Shown piece by piece: positions 7,721-15,646 of a DNA stretch of 32,140 bases. Position numbers and translations under genes: made by a program. The notes beneath the pieces were generated by a model. The model was not told the DNA's origin. It did no database searches and saw only the letters and a program-made list of their open reading frames with translations. Source of the DNA: an uncultured Acetatifactor sp. (GTDB taxonomy: Bacteria; Bacillota; Clostridia; Lachnospirales; Lachnospiraceae); assembly GCA_910586485.1 (NCBI GenBank), contig CAJUIA010000040.1, forward strand, positions 1 through 32,140, given 5' to 3'. Every line of letters begins with the position of its first letter. The first letter of the stretch is position 1.

Positions 7721-8219
7721 TGGCGTCCTCCGCCTGACTCTCAATTCCTTTGCCGGTGACAACCAGATGCTCTCCATTTCCATGCCATTCAAAAAAACGC
7801 CAGCACTCATCATCTGAGGTCGTATCTAAATAAACGGTCAATGTGATGGAATGACTAAAGCAAATCTGCAGGTCACCAAACTTGTTTATTTCCATAGATT
7901 CAATTACGATTTCCGGGGACAAATTTTTGTTAAATTCCTCACACCATTTATCCAGTAAGTTGTTCCCCTGCACATCCCAGTTAAAAGATTCATAATCTAT
8001 ATCCGGTGAGATGGGCTGGTATTTATCCATGTCAGTAATCAGGACTGCCTCCTGATTGCAAAACCTGAAAAAAGTCTGCATATGAAGAGCATAATTTCTG
8101 CCATCCGCCCCTATCATGGCAATCCAGACTAAATCCACGACTCTTCCTAATTTGATATTTTTGGCACCTATGATTTTACGCATACGCTCGGTGATTATAT
8201 TTCTCTCCGATAACGTCAT
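7713..8219 (-). CDS. Hypothetical protein (168 aa) in the helicase operon
   Basis: Not recognised. A 168-residue soluble, mildly acidic protein without membrane segments or a signal peptide. It begins with a charged helix (MTLSERNIITERMRKIIG), then mixed beta-rich sequence, and has an aromatic acidic middle (DIDYESFNWDVQGNNLLDKW). The start at 8219 has GGAGGGG upstream and is 17 bases after the helicase stop; its own stop overlaps the S41 peptidase start by 8 bases, so it is surely translated as part of this operon. Nothing in the sequence ties it to DNA repair. It could be a small immunity- or SUKH-like accessory protein, but no motif supports this. Confidence 0.75.
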   Translation of the reverse strand: MTLSERNIITERMRKIIGAKNIKLGRVVDLVWIAMIGADGRNYALHMQTFFRFCNQEAVLITDMDKYQPISPDIDYESFNWDVQGNNLLDKWCEEFNKNLSPEIVIESMEINKFGDLQICFSHSITLTVYLDTTSDDECWRFFEWHGNGEHLVVTGKGIESQAEDANE

Positions 8220-8236
8220 ATGCCCCTCCGATTCCT

Positions 8237-10408
8237 CTAAAAAATATGCGCCAGCCCGGTATAGCCGAAGCTGATGGGCTTGATCCCGTTGACAAAACGG
8301 ATGTAATAAGTTCTGTTTGCCTCATCCACACTTTCGATAATGCCCTCGCCAAATACCTTGTGCCGCACCTGATCCCCTACCCTGTAGACCACCGGCACCT
8401 TTTTGTCAAATTTCCTGACCTGGCATACATATTCCGCCTTAAGCTCTGCAGGGATATTGCCGATGATCTCCAGCAGATTTTCGTCAATGTCAAACACGAA
8501 CCGGGAAGGCGCCTTGGAATAGCCCTTGATCCCAAAGCCCTCGCTTTCGGTAAGATACAGCTGCTTTCGCGCTCTGGTAACCGCCACAAAACAAAGGCGG
8601 CGTTCCTCTTCCAAAGCATCGGTTTTCCGCTCTTCCAGACTCCTAGCCGAGGGGAAAACGCCCTCGGTCAGCCCTGCCAGGAACACCTCGTCAAACTCCA
8701 GCCCCTTGGCTGTGTGGATTGTCATCAGCTTTACGCAGTCGCTCTTGTCCTCCGCATCACTGTCCCGAAGGAGAGTAATGCCCTGCAGGAACACCGTCAG
8801 CGTCAGCATCTCGCCAAACTCATGCTCCTGGGTGACAACGCCCCGCAGCAGCTCCGTCACATTGTCCAGGCGCTCAATATCACCGCTCTCCCGCAGATAC
8901 AGCTCATATCCCGTATCCTTCATCAGCATTTGCAGAAGCTCCGACACTGGCAGGGTATCTGCAGCCAGCCGCAGCTTCTCAATAGATTCCACAAATTCCG
9001 CCCCTTTGCAGCCCTTCATGCTATCGTGATGGCAGAGAGCCTTCAGGGCAGCATAAAGGGAGGTACCGTTTTCTTCGGCGTATGCCTGCAGGAAACCCAT
9101 CTTGATCTTGCCGATTTTACGTCTGGGCGTATTGATAATGCGCTTAAAAGAAAGGTCATCCTCCAGATTGTCCACAAGCCGCATATAAGAAAGCACGTCT
9201 TTAATCTCCGCCCGCTCATAAAAGCCTACGCCACCATACACAGTATAAGGAATGTTCTCCGACAGCAGTCCCTGCTCCACAAAGCGGGACACGTAATTGG
9301 AGCGGTAAAGCACGGCAAAATCAGCATAATTTCCGCCGTTTTCCTTATGGGCCTTGATTTTGTCACAAATAAATTTAATCTCTTCCTTGTCGCTTTTACC
9401 ATGAAAATACTGCACCTTACTGCCCTCGGCAACAGAGGTAAAAAGCTCCTTCCTGACACGATTGTCATTCTTCGCAATCAGGGAATTGGCTACATCCAGA
9501 ATTTGCTTTGTAGAGCGATAATTTTCATTTAGTATAATGTCCCTGGCCTGAAGTTCAAGTTGATTTTCAAAACATTCATTGTTCAACCATCCTTCAAAAT
9601 CCACCAGCACGCTCATGTTGGAGCCCCGCCATTCATAAATGTTCTGATCCGGATCTCCCACCACAAACAGATTTTGATTCGCCTCCGACAGACGGCGGAT
9701 CAGCTTGAACTCCTTAACGGTAATGTCCTGAAACTCGTCCACCATAATATAGCAAAGGCGCTGCTGCCATTTTAAAAGCACCTCTGGATATTTGCCGAAC
9801 AGATAAATAGTAAAATTAATCAAATCAAAAAAGTCCAGACCGAAATATTTGCGCTGCTTCCTGATATAACGGAAAATAATCTCGTCCGTCTTCTTATCGG
9901 CAGTGAGCGTGGAATAATCAAAATTGGGATCAGCCAGATATTCCACATAGGTGAGAAGATTCTTATAATACCGAATCTGGTCTATCATGAACTTGAAGCT
10001 GGCGGTGTCCATTTTCACCCCCATTTCATCATAAACTTCCTCCAGGATTTTCTTCTGGTCAATATTGTCCAGCACAATAAAATTCTCCGGGTAAAAAAGC
10101 CGGAAAATCTCTTCCCGCAGCACCCTGGTGCAGAAGGCGTGAAGGGTCGCCACAAAGGAGGTATCAAACTCTTCTCCCAGCATGGCCTTAATCCGCCGCT
10201 TCATCTCATTGGCCGCTTTATTTGTAAAAGTGATGCACAGGATATTGGAGGGCGATATGCCCAGCTCCTGAATCAGGTAGGCGTATCTGTGGGTCAGTGT
10301 CCTGGTTTTACCCGTTCCCGCACCGGCGATCACCCGCACATAGCCCTCCGTAGCCGTCGCCGCCTCCTGCTGCTCTTGATTTAAACCGCTTAAAATATCC
10401 TCACTCAT
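8237..10408 (-). CDS. UvrD/PcrA-type superfamily 1 DNA helicase
   Basis: A 723-residue 3'-5' DNA helicase of the UvrD/Rep/PcrA group. The motifs appear in order: Q motif GLNQEQQEAA, Walker A AGAGTGKTRTLTHR (about 28-41), motif Ia TFTNKAANEMKRRI, Walker B VDEFQD, motif III GDPDQNIYEWRGS, motif IV LNENYRST, motif V MTIHTAKGLEFDEVF and motif VI FVAVTRARKQLYLT. The C-terminus, VGDQVRHKVFGEGII onward, is the tudor-like tail seen in PcrA, which contacts RNA polymerase. Length agrees with the family. It may be PcrA itself or a second UvrD paralogue; the window cannot tell. It heads a three-gene operon with an unknown protein and an S41 peptidase. Confidence 0.95.
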   Translation of the reverse strand: MSEDILSGLNQEQQEAATATEGYVRVIAGAGTGKTRTLTHRYAYLIQELGISPSNILCITFTNKAANEMKRRIKAMLGEEFDTSFVATLHAFCTRVLREEIFRLFYPENFIVLDNIDQKKILEEVYDEMGVKMDTASFKFMIDQIRYYKNLLTYVEYLADPNFDYSTLTADKKTDEIIFRYIRKQRKYFGLDFFDLINFTIYLFGKYPEVLLKWQQRLCYIMVDEFQDITVKEFKLIRRLSEANQNLFVVGDPDQNIYEWRGSNMSVLVDFEGWLNNECFENQLELQARDIILNENYRSTKQILDVANSLIAKNDNRVRKELFTSVAEGSKVQYFHGKSDKEEIKFICDKIKAHKENGGNYADFAVLYRSNYVSRFVEQGLLSENIPYTVYGGVGFYERAEIKDVLSYMRLVDNLEDDLSFKRIINTPRRKIGKIKMGFLQAYAEENGTSLYAALKALCHHDSMKGCKGAEFVESIEKLRLAADTLPVSELLQMLMKDTGYELYLRESGDIERLDNVTELLRGVVTQEHEFGEMLTLTVFLQGITLLRDSDAEDKSDCVKLMTIHTAKGLEFDEVFLAGLTEGVFPSARSLEERKTDALEEERRLCFVAVTRARKQLYLTESEGFGIKGYSKAPSRFVFDIDENLLEIIGNIPAELKAEYVCQVRKFDKKVPVVYRVGDQVRHKVFGEGIIESVDEANRTYYIRFVNGIKPISFGYTGLAHIF

Positions 10409-10446
10409 CCTCTGTCTCCCGTGGTATACGTTTTGGTGTCACTTTC

Positions 10447-10475
10447 ATTTTACACAGGCTGACAGGAAATGACAA
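10447..10475 (-). promoter_or_regulatory. Probable promoter of the helicase operon
   Basis: On the minus strand, TTGTCA (10475-10470), 17 bases, TAAAAT (10452-10447), about 40 bases before the helicase start at 10408. Confidence 0.6.
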
Positions 10476-10693
10476 GCCGCCGGAAAAGTTCGCAAGATTT
10501 ATCAATCTCCGCGTTTTACTCTAGAGCGGCTCTGTTCCTGCAGCAGTTCGCACACCTTTTCCGCCTGCCCTGGCATGCTGCACTCTGTATTCCACTTTTC
10601 TATTTTCATTATATATGGCGCAGAAACATATTGCAATCAAATACACCAAAAACCGGGAAACCATCAAGTCACCTGCACTGTTCAGCCTGCGGC
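10476..10693. other. Non-coding part of the 354-base gap between helicase and acetyltransferase
   Basis: The gap 10409-10762 holds the two divergent promoters listed separately. The middle has no convincing gene. A frame stays open upstream of the acetyltransferase from 10469, but its translation (Arg/Cys/His-rich, low complexity) does not look like protein and no ribosome site precedes it. No terminator or strong structure was seen. Confidence 0.5.
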
Positions 10694-10722
10694 TTGCAGC
10701 CCAAAACCGCCTGTGATAAAAT
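10694..10722 (+). promoter_or_regulatory. Probable extended -10 promoter for the acetyltransferase at 10763
   Basis: TTGCAG (10694-10699), 17 bases, TAAAAT (10717-10722), preceded by TGA which gives an extended -10. Transcript start would be about 30 bases before the start codon. Confidence 0.6.
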
Positions 10723-10762
10723 CAGAACAATACACCGGAGAAACAAAAGGAGGAAAAGTGTC

Positions 10763-11224
10763 ATGAAAATTCAAATCAGAAATGCAAAACCAGATGACTA
10801 CACAGCCGCAGAGGCCATTATGAAGCAGGTACAACAGCTGCATATTGACTGGAGGCCGGATATTTATCAATACAGTGAAACCGTATTGCCATTAGAAATA
10901 TATGAACAGGCGTTGAAGGACGAAACCTTTTTCATCGCAGAGTACGAAGAAACGATAGCGGGAGTTTTATTTATCATCTATCGCCATATTGAGAATCCGG
11001 TTCAGGTAACAAGAAATATTATTTTTATTGACTCCATGGCCGTAGACGAAAAATACCGGGGGAAGGGAATCGGACACGCTTTTTTCGATTTCCTTAAGGT
11101 TTTAAAAAACCAAAAGGGATTTGACGGGATTGAGCTGCAGGTAAATGCCAGGAATATAGCTGCATATAAATTCTATTCCGATTATGGCTTCACGAATAAA
11201 TCCATCAATATGGAGCTTTTATAA
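10763..11224 (+). CDS. GNAT family N-acetyltransferase
   Basis: A 153-residue acetyltransferase. MKIQIRNAKPDDYTAAEAIM is the usual first strand and helix; VDEKYRGKGIGHAFFDFL carries the acetyl-CoA pyrophosphate loop RGKGIG (about 101-106 of the mature frame), and NARNIAAYKFYSDYGF is the C-terminal motif B. ATG 10763 was chosen for AGGAGG nine bases upstream and a full-length domain; the longer open frame to 10469 is not protein-like. It is a single-gene unit with its own promoter. Substrate unknown; the opening PDDY and the WRPDIY stretch resemble single-domain GNATs of general small-molecule type. Confidence 0.88.
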   Translation: MKIQIRNAKPDDYTAAEAIMKQVQQLHIDWRPDIYQYSETVLPLEIYEQALKDETFFIAEYEETIAGVLFIIYRHIENPVQVTRNIIFIDSMAVDEKYRGKGIGHAFFDFLKVLKNQKGFDGIELQVNARNIAAYKFYSDYGFTNKSINMELL

Positions 11225-11261
11225 AGCGGATACAGAAGCTCCGAACGGTTGCTTAAGGCTT

Positions 11262-11307
11262 GTCAGGATAGAGTCCCGATGGTCACACATTTTTTCTCTA
11301 TCCTGAC
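11262..11307. repeat. 12-base perfect inverted repeat between convergent genes, possible bidirectional terminator
   Basis: GTCAGGATAGAG (11262-11273) and CTCTATCCTGAC (11296-11307) are exact reverse complements around a 22-base loop. It sits in the 96-base gap between two convergent genes, where a shared terminator would be expected, yet neither side has a T run after the stem. The half-site ATCCTGAC also occurs at 114-121 without a partner. Confidence 0.55.
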
Positions 11308-11320
11308 TAATCTTCTGCTT

Positions 11321-11902
11321 TCAGCATCCGTTGTTCAACAGGGACCGCAGGATCATAATATGGTACTCTTCATCCTGAATGATCCGTCTCAAAACGGCAT
11401 TGACATAGTCGTCCCGAATGGCGCTGATGTGCATCCGGTACTGCCGGATTGCGGCTTCTTCGGCTTCAATATCCGCCTGGAGCATCTGCGGAATGCAGTC
11501 CGGCAGGGTCAGGCAGGAAGGCGACCACATACCGTTCGGCCGTTTTGCTTCATAACACACGTATCCGCCCAGCAGCTGGATCAGCTCCGCCAGCTTTTGC
11601 AGATGAATCATCTCCGCCATCGCGATCCCCAGAATCGTTCGAACCAATGTACAACGCTCTGCCGACATTCTGTTTTCATTATTAATGTATTGTAGGATTG
11701 CGGACAGCTCCGACACGGATCCACAATAATCCACCGCTAATAAATCCGCATATTGGGTGTTCATTTCTCTTACCTGGGTCGGTGGATAAGGAAGGTCTAC
11801 CATAATCGGTTTTATCCCCTGCAGGCTGCAATCATTGGCAATAGGAGGCATACATTTATCCATTTCATCATCCGCTTCCTGAAATTTTTGTAATACTATC
11901 AT
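11321..11902 (-). CDS. Ferritin-like domain protein (di-iron four-helix type)
   Basis: A 193-residue protein whose last 145 residues form a ferritin-like four-helix bundle. Likely metal ligands are Glu65 (GSVSELSAILQYI), the first ExxH at Glu97/His100 (AEMIHLQKL), Glu146 or a neighbour in DIEAEEAAIRQY, and the second ExxH at Glu178/His181 (DEEYHIMIL). This arrangement occurs in rubrerythrin, manganese catalase and clostridial spore-associated ferritin-like proteins; no rubredoxin domain is present. The first 50 residues are Cys/Pro-rich and unusual. Its start overlaps the stop of the C15-like gene in ATGA, so it is translationally coupled, and it is last in a five-gene operon. Oxidative-stress or spore-coat roles are inferences. 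Confidence 0.75.
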   Translation of the reverse strand: MIVLQKFQEADDEMDKCMPPIANDCSLQGIKPIMVDLPYPPTQVREMNTQYADLLAVDYCGSVSELSAILQYINNENRMSAERCTLVRTILGIAMAEMIHLQKLAELIQLLGGYVCYEAKRPNGMWSPSCLTLPDCIPQMLQADIEAEEAAIRQYRMHISAIRDDYVNAVLRRIIQDEEYHIMILRSLLNNGC

Positions 11903-12384
11903 ATGCCCTCTTGCCCTGCCGCGTCACTGATCCCCTGCAGAATTCTGTCAAAGAAATCCTCAGGCACCGTTATGTTCCTGTTAAACGGGATATGCACAAA
12001 GAGCATTTTTGTCCACAGTTCCCGATTACGGATGTATTCCAGTCCATTCCAGTATAAAGCATTACAAAAAGAGGTCCCGGCGTGATCGGAAATCCGAACC
12101 GCTATCTTTTCCGCCATAAAAATATCCTGCAATTTGCCGTATGCAAAACCCGTATGAAGATGCTTGTCTCCGCTTCTTGCAGTAGTTTCAAGATATACCT
12201 TATCCCGGATATTGGGCTTCTGCCCAAAACTGAAAACATACTCATAACTCTGCCGCTCCAGCTCTGAAAGGAGAAGCTCAGCGTCCAATACCTTATCATT
12301 CAGAAGGATCAGCGACTTACAGTCTGCTCTTTTTACAAGCAGCTCAGAGGACGTGCCGCGAAATCCTGTCATAAGAATGTTCAT
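11899..12384 (-). CDS. C15 (pyroglutamyl peptidase)-like protein, short form
   Basis: A 161-residue protein resembling peptidase family C15, which removes N-terminal pyroglutamate. MNILMTGFRG matches the family start (vxvTGFxPF). The catalytic Cys is in AGTSFCNALYWNGLEYI (Cys107), the His in LFVHIPF (His131), and a Glu (Glu66) follows FGQKPNIRDKVYLE in place of the usual GQAGGR...E. The protein is about 50 residues shorter than typical enzymes and the GQAGGR segment is diverged, so it may have another substrate or be a pseudoenzyme. It starts 15 bases after the adenylyltransferase-like gene and overlaps the ferritin-like gene by 4. Confidence 0.7.
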   Translation of the reverse strand: MNILMTGFRGTSSELLVKRADCKSLILLNDKVLDAELLLSELERQSYEYVFSFGQKPNIRDKVYLETTARSGDKHLHTGFAYGKLQDIFMAEKIAVRISDHAGTSFCNALYWNGLEYIRNRELWTKMLFVHIPFNRNITVPEDFFDRILQGISDAAGQEGI

Positions 12385-12399
12385 TATGATTCCTCTCCG

Positions 12400-13170
12400 T
12401 TAAATATCCTTCAGCTCTCTCTCCAGCACATCGGCAAAGCGCCGGATAGGCTCCGCCAGTGTTTCCGCATAATCAAAGGTGCGCTCATCCCTGTGTCCAA
12501 GCGGATCTCTGCGAACTTTTAACGCATAACGTAAAGCATCTGCATCCAGACAAAGATCATTTTCCAGTGCCCACTCCGCCGCCTCGGTCTTGGCAATTAT
12601 TTTACCGGTACGAAGTGTATAAATACACCTTGCAATATCCAGCAGCCAGCCAAAGGAATAGAAATTACGCTCCATCTTCCGGGCATATTTCCTTATGGCT
12701 TTATAATGACGCTCCACATCCGCATACAGCTCCTTCCAATCCGGCGCCTTCAACAGCCCGCGAATATCCTTTCCATACAGTAAGGCACTGCTTTCCACCA
12801 GCTCAGCCCTGCCAAAGCTGTCAAACACATAGGTATTGGTAATTTGCTCCCCGCTGGTGCCCCAGTAGACAACGAGATCCTCTTTTCCCGAAAGGAAAGC
12901 ATCCAGCGTAAGCATTCCCCCCTCAAAGAAACGGTAATACGGATTATCCGGCTCCTCTTCCAGCATCTCCTGACGCAATCCCACCAGCATTTCTGCCTGT
13001 ATTGCAGACATTCGCTTTTCATTTAATACCAGAATGTCAATATCACTCCAGCCCAGCCGGAAATCATTCAGAATCAACGAGCCGTACAGATAAATTGACG
13101 GATGACAATCCTCTAAAATGCCGCTGATCCTGCTCACCATTTTTTGAATCGCCATTGCTCTTTCTTCCAT
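12400..13170 (-). CDS. Aminoglycoside nucleotidyltransferase-like protein (ANT(3'')/ANT(9)-type fold)
   Basis: A 256-residue nucleotidyltransferase with a DUF4111-like C-terminal helical domain. The nucleotide-binding motif is YLYGSLILNDFRLGWSDIDI, with Gly30-Ser31 and the metal aspartates Asp43 and Asp45. The C-terminus LGHRDERTFDYAETLAEPI resembles the AadA/ANT(9) substrate-side helices. Those enzymes adenylylate spectinomycin or streptomycin, but resistance cannot be claimed from this sequence. ATG 13170 was chosen for GGGAG six bases upstream; a GTG at 13200 in the same frame would add ten residues. It lies between a GNAT and a C15-like gene in one operon. Confidence 0.78.
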   Translation of the reverse strand: MEERAMAIQKMVSRISGILEDCHPSIYLYGSLILNDFRLGWSDIDILVLNEKRMSAIQAEMLVGLRQEMLEEEPDNPYYRFFEGGMLTLDAFLSGKEDLVVYWGTSGEQITNTYVFDSFGRAELVESSALLYGKDIRGLLKAPDWKELYADVERHYKAIRKYARKMERNFYSFGWLLDIARCIYTLRTGKIIAKTEAAEWALENDLCLDADALRYALKVRRDPLGHRDERTFDYAETLAEPIRRFADVLERELKDI

Positions 13171-13202
13171 ATTTTGCTCCCATGAATCAGATAAAAGCAC
13201 CC

Positions 13203-13760
13203 CTATTTGCTATTCTGCGCATTCTGGACCATCTGCTGATACATGCCCTTCATGATTTCCAGCTCGATTATTTTCCAGTGTTCCCCTTTTATGTCCGCGG
13301 ATTCTTCTTTTTCCATCAGGGCTTCCTGAAATCCCACCGCCCTGTAGCACCGGTATGCCGGAAGATTATTTTCAAATACGCCGATGGTAACCTTTTCAGC
13401 CCCAAGGATTTCAAAGGCATATTTTAAGCCCAGCTTAAGCATCCCGCTTCCGTAGCTCCTGCCCCTTTTTGCAGCATCCACAATCACCCATCCCAAGCGA
13501 AGTATCCTGTAATCACCACGTATATAACGCATGATAAAATGTCCCACGACGCCGCTGTCATCAAAGGCCGTCATGGGATAAAAATTATCCTGCTCCAGGC
13601 AGTCACCGTTCTGCAGCCCGTACTTGTTATCAATATCCCTGGCACTAATGGGGAATTCACCAAACCGTCCCCCGCTCCATTTGTAAAATACATCCTCGTC
13701 CTTAAGCCAGCCTGCTATAATTTCCGCATCACAGCTCTTATATGGTCTTAACCTAAGCAT
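13203..13760 (-). CDS. GNAT family N-acetyltransferase
   Basis: A 185-residue acetyltransferase. MLRLRPYKSCDAEIIAGWL is the family start, GWVIVDAAKRGRSYGSGML holds the acetyl-CoA loop, and NNLPAYRCYRAVGFQEA is motif B. FYKWSGGRFGEFP after residue 25 is common in the RimJ/AAC(6')-like branch. Start ATG 13760 has AGGAGG eight bases upstream and lies 15 bases after the aldo-keto reductase stop. Neighbouring an aminoglycoside nucleotidyltransferase-like gene makes antibiotic modification a thought, but nothing in the sequence fixes the acceptor. The C-terminus carries an extra 25-residue helix, KGMYQQMVQNAQ. Confidence 0.87.
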   Translation of the reverse strand: MLRLRPYKSCDAEIIAGWLKDEDVFYKWSGGRFGEFPISARDIDNKYGLQNGDCLEQDNFYPMTAFDDSGVVGHFIMRYIRGDYRILRLGWVIVDAAKRGRSYGSGMLKLGLKYAFEILGAEKVTIGVFENNLPAYRCYRAVGFQEALMEKEESADIKGEHWKIIELEIMKGMYQQMVQNAQNSK

Positions 13761-13775
13761 TTATTGATCCTCCTG

Positions 13776-14921
13776 TCAGCGGAACAACTCCGCCGTCTTT
13801 GCCATCCGCTCGGCAATTTTAACGCCAAAGGGACACCTGCCCTCACAGCTTCGGCAGCCGATGCACTCATCGGCATGATGCTCCAGGGTGTCATAATGAG
13901 CTTTTACGGTAGCGGGAATCTCCGGCTGCATGACAGCCAGATCATAATATTTATTTACCATGGCAATATCAATTTCCGCCGGGCAGGGCTTACAATGGCC
14001 GCAGTAGGTACACTCGCCCTGTCCAAAGGTATGGCGGGGCGCTTTGGCAAGCACACCGGCATAATCCTTCTCCTCCTGCGTAGCGGTTTCATAGGCGACT
14101 GCCTGCTCCACCTGCTCCGGCGTGTCATAGCCTGCCAGCACCGACGCTACCGCAGGACGGGTCAGACAGTAATGAATGCACTGCACGGGCGTCAGCGCCA
14201 CCCCAAAGGGAGACCGCTTTTCATCAAACAGACGGCCCCCTGCATAAGGCTTCATCACCGTGATCCCCACATCCCTCTGCTCGCAGAGCTTATACATCCC
14301 GGCACGGACAGGGTCGATTCCTCCCAGTCCGGCCTGATATTCATCGGCGAAATAGTTATCAAGATTATCCGTGGGCGGAAGCAGGTCAAAAGCAGGATTG
14401 ACGCTGAACAGCAGCATCTCAATCAGTCCGCTTTCCGCTGCCTTGACCGCCATAGCGGGATTATGAGTACTCATGCCGATATGCCGGATTTTCCCGCTGG
14501 CCTTCAGCTCCTTTACGTATTCTATGTACGGGCCGTTCATGGCGGCATCCCAGTCGCTTTCCTGATCAATAAAATGAATCATACCCAGATCAATATAATC
14601 CGTCTGCATCCGGGTCAGCAGGTCTTCAAAAGCCTCCTTGCACTTCTCCGGATCCCTGGTGCGGACATATTGGCCGTTCTGCCAGGTGGAACCGATATGG
14701 CCCTGAATCAGCCAGCGCTCCCGCCTGCCGGATAACGCCTTCCCGATATTGGAACGGACATTAGGCTCTGACATCCAACAGTCAAGGATATTGATTCCCA
14801 GCCTTTCGGCGCAGTCTATGATCTCCCTGCACTCTTCGCCGCTGTGACGTTCCAGCCATTCACCGCCCAGACCGATTTCACTGACCTTAAGTTCTGTTTT
14901 CCCAAGTCTCCTGTAATTCAT
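13776..14921 (-). CDS. Aldo/keto reductase with C-terminal 2[4Fe-4S] ferredoxin domain
   Basis: A 381-residue protein: an aldo-keto reductase TIM barrel (about 1-290) followed by a ferredoxin-like tail. MNYRRLGKTELKVSEIGLGG is the family opening, and DYIDLGMIHFID and SGKIRHIGMSTHNP are barrel landmarks. The tail has CTYCGHCKPCP and CIGCRSCEGRCPFG, enough cysteines for two [4Fe-4S] clusters. Such fused enzymes are common in anaerobes; physiological substrate is unknown. The catalytic Tyr of classical AKRs is not evident where expected, as is usual in this branch. Start ATG 14921 has AAGGAGG seven bases upstream. It heads a five-gene operon with a good promoter. Confidence 0.92.
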   Translation of the reverse strand: MNYRRLGKTELKVSEIGLGGEWLERHSGEECREIIDCAERLGINILDCWMSEPNVRSNIGKALSGRRERWLIQGHIGSTWQNGQYVRTRDPEKCKEAFEDLLTRMQTDYIDLGMIHFIDQESDWDAAMNGPYIEYVKELKASGKIRHIGMSTHNPAMAVKAAESGLIEMLLFSVNPAFDLLPPTDNLDNYFADEYQAGLGGIDPVRAGMYKLCEQRDVGITVMKPYAGGRLFDEKRSPFGVALTPVQCIHYCLTRPAVASVLAGYDTPEQVEQAVAYETATQEEKDYAGVLAKAPRHTFGQGECTYCGHCKPCPAEIDIAMVNKYYDLAVMQPEIPATVKAHYDTLEHHADECIGCRSCEGRCPFGVKIAERMAKTAELFR

Positions 14922-15002
14922 CCTCTGCCTCCTTAAACAAACATGTTCTATGTTCCGTAAATATCTTTTTCCCGCTGATATGCCCTAATCGTCCCAAGTT
15001 TT

Positions 15003-15031
15003 ATTATACATGGCTTCCCGGCAGATTACAA
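15003..15031 (-). promoter_or_regulatory. Promoter of the five-gene aldo-keto reductase operon
   Basis: On the minus strand, TTGTAA (15031-15026), 17 bases, TATAAT (15008-15003). The leader to ATG 14921 is about 75 bases. Confidence 0.6.
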
Positions 15032-15112
15032 CTGCTCACTCTCCCTCATATATCATTTTATTCTCTTTGGGGAAATTGAGTATCCACTGAAAATGAAATA
15101 GATAATTATGTA

Positions 15113-15141
15113 TTGCTGCGAACAGTCGAATACTTTATAAT
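15113..15141 (+). promoter_or_regulatory. Promoter of the DUF3788 gene
   Basis: TTGCTG (15113-15118), 17 bases, TATAAT (15136-15141); start codon at 15218, giving a leader near 70 bases. It diverges from the aldo-keto reductase operon promoter about 80 bases away. Confidence 0.6.
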
Positions 15142-15217
15142 AAAATCGGATAAAAACAGGTTTATGCTTATTAAACGGGGTGAAACTGTTAGAACGCATA
15201 ATGTCAGGGAGGTTACT

Positions 15218-15634
15218 ATGGTTGACATAAAAAACAAAGAGTATTGCCCTACCTTGGAAGAAATCGGAGAATTCATTCATAATTCCGTCTTTTTGCAGTT
15301 TTGTGCAGAAATCAGTGCAGAATATAGCTGCAGAGAAAAAATAGAATTCAGCTCGTGCAGTTGGGAATATGGCTGGAATGTAAAATATAAAAAAGCCGGC
15401 AAAAGCCTTTGTACCATATACCCAAGAGATGGTTATTTCACGGTATTAGTCGTGGTTGGTGATAGAGAGAAGGCGGCCGTTGAAGCTGTTTTACCGGAAT
15501 GTACACCCGAATTAAAAAATATCTATGAGCAGACAAAACCGGGAAACGGTCAAAAGTGGTTAATGATTGACCTGGAGGACAAGGACAAGATATATACGGA
15601 TGTATTTCGCCTGATCGAAATCCGGAGAAGATAA
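15218..15634 (+). CDS. DUF3788 family protein
   Basis: A 138-residue soluble protein matching the DUF3788 pattern over its whole length: YGWNVKYKKAGKSLCTIYP, then GYFTVLVVVGDREKAAVEAV, then KWLMIDLEDKDKIYTDVFRLIEIRRR at the end. ATG 15218 was chosen because AGGGAGG lies just upstream and the resulting length equals the family; the open frame to 15113 begins inside the promoter. The molecular role of this widely spread family in Firmicutes is not known to me. It has no membrane segment. It converges on the P-loop gene with a gap of 12 bases. Confidence 0.88.
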   Translation: MVDIKNKEYCPTLEEIGEFIHNSVFLQFCAEISAEYSCREKIEFSSCSWEYGWNVKYKKAGKSLCTIYPRDGYFTVLVVVGDREKAAVEAVLPECTPELKNIYEQTKPGNGQKWLMIDLEDKDKIYTDVFRLIEIRRR

Positions 15635-15646
15635 CAAAATACGCAT

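Noticed and set aside
8246..9532. Long opposite-strand open frame over the helicase gene
   Set aside because: It is antisense to a helicase with all motifs intact and lacks a promoter or ribosome site.
10469..10762. Upstream extension of the acetyltransferase frame
   Set aside because: Low-complexity translation, no ribosome site, and the ATG at 10763 has a strong one plus a promoter just before it.
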